Positions 8,092-13,806 of a stretch of 14,828 nt of DNA are shown in pieces; positions within the stretch are counted from its first letter, which is position 1, and every line of letters starts with the position of its first letter. Origin of the DNA: Fidelibacterota bacterium (GTDB lineage Bacteria > Fidelibacterota > UBA2242). The stretch lies in NCBI GenBank assembly GCA_016936335.1, contig JAFGXZ010000007.1, positions 1 to 14,828 of the forward strand, in the 5' to 3' direction. Below the pieces are notes generated by a model, which was not told where the DNA came from, did no database searches, and was given only the letters and a program-made list of their open reading frames with translations. The translations under genes and the position numbers were made by a program.

Positions 8092-9168
8092 ATGATAACA
8101 GTTCTTGCAGTATTATTGGTTATTGGCGGTGTGATATTCATCCACGAATTAGGTCATTTTACGTTTGCTAAGGCTACCGGTATGCGGGTCGAACGTTTTT
8201 CAATTGGTTTTCCACCCCGTCTCTTCGGAAAGAAAATCGGGGATACCGATTACTGTATTTCCGCCATTCCTTTGGGGGGTTACGTGAAGGTTTCCGGCGT
8301 AATTGATGAAAGTATGGATACCGAAAATGTCAACAGCAATGAACCCTGGGCCTATGAATCCAAAAAGACCCATCAGAAGGCCCTGTATATTACTGGTGGC
8401 GTTATTTTCAACCTGCTTTTTGCCGCATTAATATTTATGATTTTAACGATTCATACCGGTGTCTATGAACCCAGTACAGAACCAATTGTCAGCGAAGTAA
8501 TTCCGGAATTACCTGCCAGCCAGGCCGGCATTCAGGCCGGAGATCGCATTCTTGCTGTCAATCGTATCGAAATCACCAATTGGGAAGATATGACAGAACT
8601 TATCCATACTGCTCCCGATCAGGAAATCCTTGTCCGTTGGCTTCATGGTAATCAGGAATATGAACAGACATTGACTACCGTATCCAATATGATTCTCAAA
8701 GGTTCCAAACTGGTAAAAGTCGGCCTGATCGGAATCAGTCCGGAATATAAGCACCGAAGTGCTGGTTTTTTTGAAGCAATAGGAAGCGGATTTGAGAATA
8801 CCTGGTACTGGCTGAAAGTCACCGTCATTTCCCTCAAAATGCTCGTTACCGGTGAAGAATCCTTGAAAAATATCGGTGGACCTATTTTTATCGCTCAATT
8901 GGCCGGAGAATCCGCAAAATCAGGCCTGGCTTCCCTGCTGGGGTTGATGGCAATTATCAGTGTAAACCTGGCATTCATCAATATATTGCCGATACCCGCG
9001 TTCGACGGTGGTCATCTGATTGTCATTACTACGGAATCCATCATACGCCGCCCATTATCCATCAAGGCCAAATTACGGATTCAGCAAGTCGGGCTGGTTA
9101 TCATCCTAATGCTAATGGTGATTGTAATATTTAACGATGTATCGCGACTGTTTCGCGGCGGGATGTAG
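8092..9168 (+). CDS. rseP: RseP-type intramembrane site-2 zinc metalloprotease
   Basis: Cuts substrates within the inner membrane, such as anti-sigma factors or leftover signal peptides. The zinc motif HELGH is at 18-22 in the first membrane helix, and the second metal site NILPIPAFDGGH (N297, D305) is in the third. One PDZ domain spans about 125-200 (PASQAGIQAGDRILAVN). E. coli RseP (about 450 residues) has two PDZ domains, so this 358-residue protein is the short, single-PDZ form common outside Proteobacteria. Membrane segments lie at about 1-20, 98-120, 283-305 and 333-348. AAAGGA lies about 11 nt before the ATG. It is the last gene of the operon and ends 5 nt before the stop of an opposing gene. 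Which anti-sigma factor it might cut is not visible here. Confidence 0.94.
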   Translation: MITVLAVLLVIGGVIFIHELGHFTFAKATGMRVERFSIGFPPRLFGKKIGDTDYCISAIPLGGYVKVSGVIDESMDTENVNSNEPWAYESKKTHQKALYITGGVIFNLLFAALIFMILTIHTGVYEPSTEPIVSEVIPELPASQAGIQAGDRILAVNRIEITNWEDMTELIHTAPDQEILVRWLHGNQEYEQTLTTVSNMILKGSKLVKVGLIGISPEYKHRSAGFFEAIGSGFENTWYWLKVTVISLKMLVTGEESLKNIGGPIFIAQLAGESAKSGLASLLGLMAIISVNLAFINILPIPAFDGGHLIVITTESIIRRPLSIKAKLRIQQVGLVIILMLMVIVIFNDVSRLFRGGM

Positions 9169-9173
9169 ACGGC

Positions 9174-9431
9174 TTATTTTTTCCAAAATAATTCTTTGTA
9201 AACACAAATATGATCGCCGATCCACTCTTCTGATAATTTATCCATGATCGGCACACATTCCATCTCCCGGCCGCTGACAGTATGATGCCAGCCAAATCGG
9301 TTTTCATAGATGACACAATACGTCGTTCCCTGATCATCACGACGCAAATGCTCGCAGGGATCACCATCGAAAACACCACAACAGGCACCGCAGCGGATGC
9401 AAAGATCTTCAAATTTATCGTCGGTTATCAT
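9174..9431 (-). CDS. Small YkgJ-type cysteine-rich (zinc/iron-binding) protein
   Basis: An 85-residue protein with eight cysteines. The cluster CIRCGACC (C11, C14, C17, C18) is followed by C26, C39, C59 and C76. This is the pattern of the YkgJ/YcgN family, annotated as putative zinc- or iron-chelating proteins with no firmly known reaction. No signal peptide or membrane helix is visible, so it is probably cytoplasmic. Its ATG overlaps the TGA of the TonB-dependent receptor upstream (ATGA, 9428-9431), so the two are translationally coupled. That pairing hints that the receptor's cargo may be a metal or metal complex, which is inference. The gene ends 5 nt from the converging rseP stop. The family call rests on the cysteine spacing. 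Confidence 0.8.
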   Translation of the reverse strand: MITDDKFEDLCIRCGACCGVFDGDPCEHLRRDDQGTTYCVIYENRFGWHHTVSGREMECVPIMDKLSEEWIGDHICVYKELFWKK

Positions 9432-11860
9432 AGCTCCAGAGAAAATCCTCCCACCGGAAACAGCTTGTATTGATACACTGTCTCTTTTTTACCATCCTGA
9501 GTATAACTATAAGTCCAGACATTATCGCGATTATATATATTCTGTATGTCAAGAAAAACAACCAGGTTGATCTTTTCGAAAATAAAACGCCGGTTGAGCA
9601 TCAGATCGAGGCGGTGATATTCGGGAAAACGTTCTGTGTTGAGAGCTCGGTTTCCGGAAATGTACCAACGCTGTGTATAGGGATCGTAATCCTGAATGGT
9701 ATACGGTCTTCCACCCAGATAGCGCCAGCGCAGACTCAATTCAATCTCATCACCGAAAGGCAGCAGCCAGGAGGTCCATTGATACCAGGCTTTTTCTTTC
9801 ATGCGGCGGTACCAGGCCTTTTCCCTGAGGTCCTCTTTATATCCCAGTACAAAAGTAAAGACATTCCGGAAATCAAATGAGCTGTTGTATTCAGTTCCGG
9901 GAAACCGGGGATCCTCCCGTTTACTGATGTAATGAGAATAACTCAGAATCCAGTGAAAGCGGTCATAAAGCTTCTTCTGAAAAAAGATTTCAATTCCCTC
10001 AACATGACCGGTCCCGGCATTGACATATTCATCATCCGTATCATCAAGCGAATCAGCAGTTGTCATCGACAGTGGGACTGGAATATCGTGATACTGGCGA
10101 CTGTATGCCTCCACAGTAGCGCGGATATCCCTCGCCAGCAGGTGTTCTAATCCCAGCACAATCTGGTCTGTATGTTTATTCTTCAGATCGGAGTTCTTTT
10201 CGTTCAGAGCCAGATAATAATTGGTGGGTGATTGATAATGCCGCCCCAGACCAAAATTAATCTTCGTGACCGGAGTAAACTGATAAGAGAGTCCCAGACG
10301 GGGAGACAGACTTTTGAATCCGGTAAAGGCGAAGTAATCATACCGCAATCCACCGATCAATGTCCATTTATCAACGGGATTCCATTTATACTGAAAATGA
10401 AATGCCATTTTCTGGGACTGAATCGCTTTATCGATTTCCCATTCGTCAAAATATTCCAGTTCTGCCACTGTAACGGATGAATCCACGGTTCCCGTATAAG
10501 GCCAATCGGACAGTAACTGCGGAGCAGGATTGCCATCAAGATAATAATGGTAAGCAAAAAGAGTATCCTCAGCCCCCCAGTCTCTGTACGAATAATCCAC
10601 GTTATTGACACTGAATCCGGTGGTAATTTCACTCCGTTTACTCAAGCGGTACACAAGATCACCTTTGATTGCCAGATTTGACTCCAGGTCATCTTTAGTA
10701 TATATGAGTCCCTGATCAGTCGTTGAAACCTTATTCCACCAGAAGTTTTCTACTTTGTATACAGTCAGCAATGAATACAACTGCTTCGACCAGAGCCCTT
10801 TCCATGAAAGGCCGCTGGCGTATTCATATCCCTTCACATCGACAAAATAAATATTGGAAATATCGGTGTAGGCATCCTCTTCAAGGCTGATCTTGTCATT
10901 TCCATAAAGACCATTCCAGATGATTTTGTGCTTTTTACTCAGATCGTAAACGACTTTTGCCTGCATGTTGTAGTATTGCGGAACGGCGGTCAGACCGGTA
11001 TTGGCAATGATCAGATCAAGATAGCTTTTATGGTAACTGACCAGGTAGGATCCCCGACCCTGATTGATCGGTCCTTCGGCCAGGGCACCAAATCCATGCA
11101 TACCCATGTCGATCTGCATTTCAAATTTATTCCGGTTCCCTTCACGCAATTCAATATCCATGACCGAACTGGCCTTATCACCGTACCGGGCCGGAAAGGA
11201 TCCTGCATAAAAGTCCACCTCATTGATAAACATGGGGTTGATTATCCCAATCGGTCCACCACCAGATCCCTGCTCGCCGAAATGATTCGGATTGGGAATC
11301 TCGATATGATCCATGACAAAAAGATTTTCACCTGGGGCACCCCCGCGCACAACCACCTCATTATACTGATCTGATCCGGAGACAACCGATGGCAGGGTCT
11401 GCATCATCCGCTGAACATCCATGGAACTGCCGGGATCACTGATGATCTCGGTAAAATCAACCGAGCGGTCACTGATCACAGCGTCCTTGGCTTTTTTAAA
11501 GAAATCCGGTGTTACGACGATATTCTGCATTTCCAGAACAGTCCGCTGCAAATGAACTGTCAGTACCAGATTACGGTCCGGACTGACAGGCAGGTTCAGT
11601 TTTGTCTGTGGTTTGTATCCCATCATCTCAAACCGGACATGATAACTGCCCGCCGGCAGATTGGACAGTAAAAACCAGCCATTTTCATCAGTGGCGGTTC
11701 CAAACTCTGTGTCAAGCACCAATATATTCACTCCGGGCAAAGCCTGTTCCGTATGATCGTCTATAACCTGCCCCTGAATACCACCCGGTTTTGGGAAATC
11801 CGATCCTTTCACTGTAATTGTTATAAAGACAACAAATATATTGACAATAAATAATCTCAT
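9428..11860 (-). CDS. TonB-dependent outer-membrane receptor with N-terminal carboxypeptidase-regulatory-like domain
   Basis: Outer-membrane active-transport barrel driven by TonB-ExbBD; substrate unknown. I start it at ATG 11860 (810 residues): MRLFIVNIFVVFITITVKGS is a good signal peptide and GGTGG precedes it. A frame extending to 11911 would put 17 charged residues ahead of the signal. Residues about 26-108 form a CarboxypepD_reg-like domain (GQVIDDHTEQALPGVNILV, GTATDENGWFLLSNLPAGSY). The plug spans about 112-245 (VVVRGGAPGENLFVMD at 169-184, FPARYGDKASSVMDIELREG). The barrel fills the remainder, with the usual LSPRLGLSYQFTP and FRNVFTFVLGYK strands. It ends FSLEL rather than in an aromatic residue. 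Residues 679-696 hold a nine-residue tandem duplication (REKAWYRRM, KEKAWYQWT). No clear TonB box was found. The receptor class is certain. Confidence 0.93.
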   Translation of the reverse strand: MRLFIVNIFVVFITITVKGSDFPKPGGIQGQVIDDHTEQALPGVNILVLDTEFGTATDENGWFLLSNLPAGSYHVRFEMMGYKPQTKLNLPVSPDRNLVLTVHLQRTVLEMQNIVVTPDFFKKAKDAVISDRSVDFTEIISDPGSSMDVQRMMQTLPSVVSGSDQYNEVVVRGGAPGENLFVMDHIEIPNPNHFGEQGSGGGPIGIINPMFINEVDFYAGSFPARYGDKASSVMDIELREGNRNKFEMQIDMGMHGFGALAEGPINQGRGSYLVSYHKSYLDLIIANTGLTAVPQYYNMQAKVVYDLSKKHKIIWNGLYGNDKISLEEDAYTDISNIYFVDVKGYEYASGLSWKGLWSKQLYSLLTVYKVENFWWNKVSTTDQGLIYTKDDLESNLAIKGDLVYRLSKRSEITTGFSVNNVDYSYRDWGAEDTLFAYHYYLDGNPAPQLLSDWPYTGTVDSSVTVAELEYFDEWEIDKAIQSQKMAFHFQYKWNPVDKWTLIGGLRYDYFAFTGFKSLSPRLGLSYQFTPVTKINFGLGRHYQSPTNYYLALNEKNSDLKNKHTDQIVLGLEHLLARDIRATVEAYSRQYHDIPVPLSMTTADSLDDTDDEYVNAGTGHVEGIEIFFQKKLYDRFHWILSYSHYISKREDPRFPGTEYNSSFDFRNVFTFVLGYKEDLREKAWYRRMKEKAWYQWTSWLLPFGDEIELSLRWRYLGGRPYTIQDYDPYTQRWYISGNRALNTERFPEYHRLDLMLNRRFIFEKINLVVFLDIQNIYNRDNVWTYSYTQDGKKETVYQYKLFPVGGFSLEL
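9783..9836 (-). repeat. 27-nt in-frame tandem duplication inside the receptor gene
   Basis: TACCAGGCTTTTTC at 9783-9796 recurs as TACCAGGCCTTTTC at 9810-9823 (13 of 14 bases), exactly 27 nt apart. In protein this gives two nine-residue units sharing EKAWY (receptor residues 679-687 and 688-696), in what should be a short turn between barrel strands. Confidence 0.65.
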
Positions 11861-11864
11861 AATT

Positions 11865-11869
11865 CCACC
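11865..11869 (-). promoter_or_regulatory. Ribosome binding site setting the receptor start at 11860
   Basis: On the minus strand GGTGG stands four bases before ATG 11860. It favours this start over the in-frame ATG at 11911, as does the signal peptide that follows. Confidence 0.55.
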
Positions 11870-11913
11870 AATTTTAATAATATACTCAATCTGACAATTT
11901 GGTTGACACAAAT

Positions 11914-11919
11914 ATTATA
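11914..11919 (-). promoter_or_regulatory. Candidate -10 element for the receptor/YkgJ pair
   Basis: A perfect TATAAT on the minus strand sits about 54 nt before the receptor start, in the AT-rich 98-nt gap behind the six-helix membrane gene. No convincing -35 box lies 16-18 nt upstream of it, so this could be chance or an activator-dependent promoter. Confidence 0.35.
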
Positions 11920-11958
11920 GTCATTTATAGAATGTCGAAGAAATCACCCGGTCAGTTA

Positions 11959-12480
11959 TCAGTTACTGGTAAAATCCAGAGGATCTTTGGATTCTGAATC
12001 CGGCTTTTTTTTACTCGCGTTAATTAAAATGTAAACACCAACTACAATCAAAATAACCGGCCAGTATCGAAAAATCAGCCAGAACCGGGCATAGAATATC
12101 AGGGCCATTGTCAGCAGGATTGTTGCCGGAATCCAGAGTGTATTTCCTTTCGGACCAAACAGGAACATCAAAACAAAACCAATTCCCGGGGCCAGAATAA
12201 ATGTTGGCCACAGATATTCCATTTCATACCAATGATCGGCATTCGTATATAGAAACAATACTCCGGTAATGGTCAGTATCGAAGCCGGCATCAGTAAACC
12301 ATACTTTCTGTGATCCTGCAAGAAACCGAGAAAAAATAGGATTCCACCGATGATCAGAAAAAACGGCCAAAGATTTTCCCAGCAGATATAACCAAACTGG
12401 GCACTGAGTAAAAATATTCCTAAAAGGATCAGCAGTAATCCGGTGATAAAATGTGATTTGTGTGTAGGATTTTCAGTCAT
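11959..12480 (-). CDS. Six-helix membrane protein, LiaI/LiaF-like transmembrane region (DUF5668 type)
   Basis: A 173-residue, very hydrophobic protein with about six membrane segments at roughly 10-28, 35-53, 62-78, 88-108, 113-130 and 133-151, and a charged hydrophilic tail (NASKKKPDSESKDPLDFTSN). Repeated units of the type GLLLILLGIFLL...LWPFFLIIGGILFF and LWPTFILAPGIGFVLMF, RYWPVILIVVGVYILI (W-P followed by a Gly-rich helix) match the transmembrane region shared by LiaI, LiaF and DUF5668 proteins, linked elsewhere to envelope-stress sensing. No DNA-binding or kinase part is present and no two-component genes are nearby, so a stress role is only suggested by family. GGGGAG precedes ATG 12480. 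It is transcribed away from the Fe-S scaffold gene and towards the receptor, 98 nt further on. Confidence 0.65.
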   Translation of the reverse strand: MTENPTHKSHFITGLLLILLGIFLLSAQFGYICWENLWPFFLIIGGILFFLGFLQDHRKYGLLMPASILTITGVLFLYTNADHWYEMEYLWPTFILAPGIGFVLMFLFGPKGNTLWIPATILLTMALIFYARFWLIFRYWPVILIVVGVYILINASKKKPDSESKDPLDFTSN

Positions 12481-12517
12481 ATATCTCCCCTTTTAATCAA
12501 TTAAACCCGCTTATTAG

Positions 12518-12533
12518 ATTATTGATGGATTTC
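12518..12533 (+). repeat. Shared intergenic motif, copy 1
   Basis: ATTATTGATGGATTTC, 15 of 16 bases identical to copy 2 at 12914. It lies 155 nt before the Fe-S scaffold start. A GGTTA/TAACC dyad follows at 12562-12577 within an ATCCGGGTTA...TAACC stretch that resembles the one after copy 3. Confidence 0.5.
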
Positions 12534-12544
12534 ATTGTTGTCAA
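12518..12544 (-). promoter_or_regulatory. Candidate sigma-70-type promoter for the six-helix membrane gene
   Basis: On the minus strand a perfect TTGACA (12539-12544) is followed after 15 nt by AATAAT (12518-12523, five of six consensus bases) or after 17 nt by the weaker TAATCT. The distance to ATG 12480 is about 38 nt, suitable for a leader. The tight 15-nt spacing lowers confidence. It overlaps the first copy of the shared 16-nt motif (12518-12533), so that copy may owe part of its sequence to this promoter. Confidence 0.4.
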
Positions 12545-12673
12545 GGATTATCTCCAATCCGGGTTAAAATTGTAACCGCGTGACTTAAATCAAATCTATT
12601 TGGATAAGGCAATGATTGGTCTTAATTTATTGCCCGGAAGATTAATCAATCACAATAGATGCAATCAGATATC

Positions 12674-12681
12674 AAGAAAGG
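12674..12681 (+). promoter_or_regulatory. Ribosome binding site setting the Fe-S scaffold start at 12689
   Basis: AAGAAAGG ends seven bases before ATG 12689. The alternative in-frame ATG at 12659 has no comparable site and would add ten residues not seen in this family. Confidence 0.6.
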
Positions 12682-12688
12682 TAGAAAT

Positions 12689-12913
12689 ATGAAAGAAAAG
12701 GTAAAAAAAGTACTCGAAGCAGTCCGCCCGTTCCTTCAAGCCGATGGTGGAGATGTTGAACTCGTCGACGTAACCGATGACGGGATTGTTAAAGTTCGTC
12801 TGACCGGTGCATGTGGCAGCTGTCCCATGAGTACTTATACCCTGAAAATGGGTGTTGAAAATAAATTAAAGAAAGAACTCCCGGAAGTAAAAGGCGTCGA
12901 ACAGGTTTTCTAA
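12689..12913 (+). CDS. NifU C-terminal-domain (Nfu-type) iron-sulfur cluster scaffold protein
   Basis: A 74-residue single-domain protein that carries or transfers Fe-S clusters to apo-proteins. The fold is clear from KVLEAVRPFLQADGGDVELVDV at the start and the cluster-binding ACGSCPMST, where C42 and C45 form the CxxC pair that bridges a cluster between two subunits. The end VENKLKKELPEVKGVEQVF is also typical. There is no N-terminal IscU-like or A-type domain, so it is the short Nfu form. It heads a + strand run with rubredoxin and a ferritin-like diiron protein, a natural group for iron and oxidative-stress handling. Gaps of 97 and 84 nt between these genes leave room for separate control. 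A longer start at 12659 is possible but less well supported. Confidence 0.92.
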   Translation: MKEKVKKVLEAVRPFLQADGGDVELVDVTDDGIVKVRLTGACGSCPMSTYTLKMGVENKLKKELPEVKGVEQVF

Positions 12914-12929
12914 ATTATTGATTGATTTC
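12914..12929 (+). repeat. Shared intergenic motif, copy 2
   Basis: ATTATTGATTGATTTC begins at the base after the Fe-S scaffold stop and 82 nt before the rubredoxin start. It matches copy 1 at 15 of 16 and copy 3 at 14 of 16 positions. CCGGTTCCCATAAC follows at 12935-12948. Confidence 0.5.
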
Positions 12930-12943
12930 GGCGGCCGGTTCCC

Positions 12944-12975
12944 ATAACTTTCATTAAAGTAAGCACGTGAGTTAT
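12944..12975 (+). promoter_or_regulatory. Nested inverted repeats in the rubredoxin leader
   Basis: ATAACT (12944-12949) is mirrored by AGTTAT (12970-12975), and inside it ACTTT-CATT-AAAGT forms a second small dyad (12947-12960). The pattern could be an operator or a weak RNA hairpin. There is no U-tract, so it is not a factor-independent terminator. In AT-rich DNA such short arms can arise by chance. Confidence 0.3.
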
Positions 12976-13010
12976 CATATTAATTAACAGAAAATTGAAG
13001 GAGGCAATCA

Positions 13011-13169
13011 ATGGATAAATATGTTTGTTCAGTGTGTGGATATGTATACGACCCGGATGACGGCGATCCGGATAATGGTATTGAACCCGGTACATCTTTT
13101 GATGAGCTCCCAGAAGATTGGGTCTGCCCGGTCTGTGGTGTCGGGAAAGACGAATTCGAAAAAGAATAA
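13011..13169 (+). CDS. Rubredoxin
   Basis: A complete 52-residue rubredoxin, a small one-electron carrier with a single iron held by four cysteines. The two ligand loops are VCSVCGYVYDP (C6, C9) and VCPVCGVGKDEF (C39, C42). The conserved middle DGDPDNGIEPGTSFDELPEDW supplies the aromatic and acidic core (Y11, Y13, F30, W37). Length is exactly that of standard rubredoxins, and an excellent AAGGAGG (12998-13004) precedes the ATG. It lies between an Fe-S scaffold and a rubrerythrin-type diiron protein. The likely job is to deliver electrons to that partner for peroxide or oxygen reduction, which is inference from family pairing. A minus-strand frame of 91 codons covers the same DNA and is not a gene. 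Confidence 0.96.
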   Translation: MDKYVCSVCGYVYDPDDGDPDNGIEPGTSFDELPEDWVCPVCGVGKDEFEKE

Positions 13170-13176
13170 TCCTTAA

Positions 13177-13192
13177 ATTCTTCATTGATTTC
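13177..13192 (+). repeat. Shared intergenic motif, copy 3
   Basis: ATTCTTCATTGATTTC begins seven bases after the rubredoxin stop and 61 nt before the ferritin-like gene. It matches copy 2 at 14 of 16 positions and copy 1 at 13 of 16. Confidence 0.45.
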
Positions 13193-13194
13193 AG

Positions 13195-13235
13195 ACCGGA
13201 ATGAAATCATTCGCGTCATCCGGTTATTGTATAAC
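13195..13235 (+). promoter_or_regulatory. Hairpin plus GTTAT/ATAAC dyad upstream of the ferritin-like gene
   Basis: ACCGGAATGA (13195-13204) pairs with TCATCCGGT (13216-13224) through nine base pairs and one bulged A. An alternative inner pairing is GAATG-AAAT-CATTC. Overlapping its right edge, GTTAT-TGT-ATAAC (13223-13235) is a perfect 5-bp-arm palindrome 18 nt before ATG 13254. No U-run follows, so a terminator is unlikely; an operator or leader RNA structure fits better. No known regulator's consensus was recognised. Confidence 0.4.
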
Positions 13236-13253
13236 TCATAATAGGAGCTAATT

Positions 13254-13727
13254 ATGTCTCTCTTTTCCGTAAAAGACGTTTTCGAATTTGCCGTAAAAAT
13301 CGAAGTCAACGGTGAATATTTCTATCGGGAAACCGCCAAATCACTTCCTGATCCCAAAGTCAAAGAGCTGTTTACATTTCTTGCCAATGAGGAAGTAAAG
13401 CATAAAGAAACCTTTGAGAAACTGGCAGCCCGGATGGGTTCGGTCACGTTGCCGGAGTTCAGCAATGCAGATTACCGGGCGTATCTTGAGGCTTATACTG
13501 AGAATCTGATATTTTCCGATACTGATATTAAAAGCAAAATTACCGGTATCGATGACAAAAACGTCGCTCTTTTATTTGCGATTGACAAAGAATTGGACAC
13601 GGTTCATTATTACCAGGAGATTAAAAGTCTGGTTCCGGAAAGTGAACATAGTCTGATCGATAAAATAATCGCTGAAGAGCGGAACCATGTTGTTAAGCTT
13701 GCAGAGATGAAGCGAAAGCTCGTATAA
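13254..13727 (+). CDS. Rubrerythrin-type diiron ferritin-like protein without a rubredoxin domain
   Basis: A 157-residue four-helix bundle of the ferritin/rubrerythrin superfamily. Probable iron ligands are E17 or E21 in helix 1 (VKIEVNGEYFY), E47 and H50 in helix 2 (NEEVKHKE), E113 in helix 3 (DKELDTVHYY) and E142 and H145 in helix 4 (EERNHVVKL). The two ExxH motifs are the rubrerythrin hallmark. Classical rubrerythrins (about 190 residues) end in a rubredoxin-like CxxC domain; this one has no cysteine at all. The adjacent separate rubredoxin gene, 84 nt upstream, could supply that electron input. A likely role is peroxide reduction or iron handling, which is inference. GGAG just before the ATG is the ribosome site. 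Related ferritin-like proteins of unknown activity are the main alternative. Confidence 0.88.
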   Translation: MSLFSVKDVFEFAVKIEVNGEYFYRETAKSLPDPKVKELFTFLANEEVKHKETFEKLAARMGSVTLPEFSNADYRAYLEAYTENLIFSDTDIKSKITGIDDKNVALLFAIDKELDTVHYYQEIKSLVPESEHSLIDKIIAEERNHVVKLAEMKRKLV

Positions 13728-13806
13728 ACCTACTCTTTCAATTCTTCTGATTACTACTGTCTACGGGTCAAATCGACAACGGTCCTGTTATTGGGGAACT
13801 TTTTAA

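Noticed and set aside
9143..9182. Possible terminator at the end of rseP: CGCGA-CTGTT-TCGCG followed by a T-rich run
   Set aside because: The 5-bp stem lies inside the rseP coding sequence and the T-run begins about 17 nt after it, too far for a factor-independent terminator. No other stem joins the T-run.
10928..11374. 148-codon plus-strand open frame opposite the TonB-dependent receptor
   Set aside because: Fully antisense to the plug-encoding region of a secure gene, with no family features; also 9470-9880 on the plus strand.
11861..11911. Longer receptor start at 11911, adding 17 residues
   Set aside because: The extension places acidic and cysteine-containing residues before an otherwise good signal peptide and has no ribosome site as convincing as the one before 11860.
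12640..12652. Inverted TGATTGATTAATC near the Fe-S scaffold start, resembling the shared motif on the other strand
   Set aside because: Only the eight-base GATTGATT core is shared and the DNA is very AT-rich, so it is not counted as a copy.
13741..13799. Fourth copy of the shared motif before the M48 gene (ATTCTTCTGATTAC and GTTATTGGGGAAC)
   Set aside because: The match needs a two-base gap, and the second half coincides with the ribosome binding site GGGGAA, so chance is the simpler explanation; kept out of the motif set.
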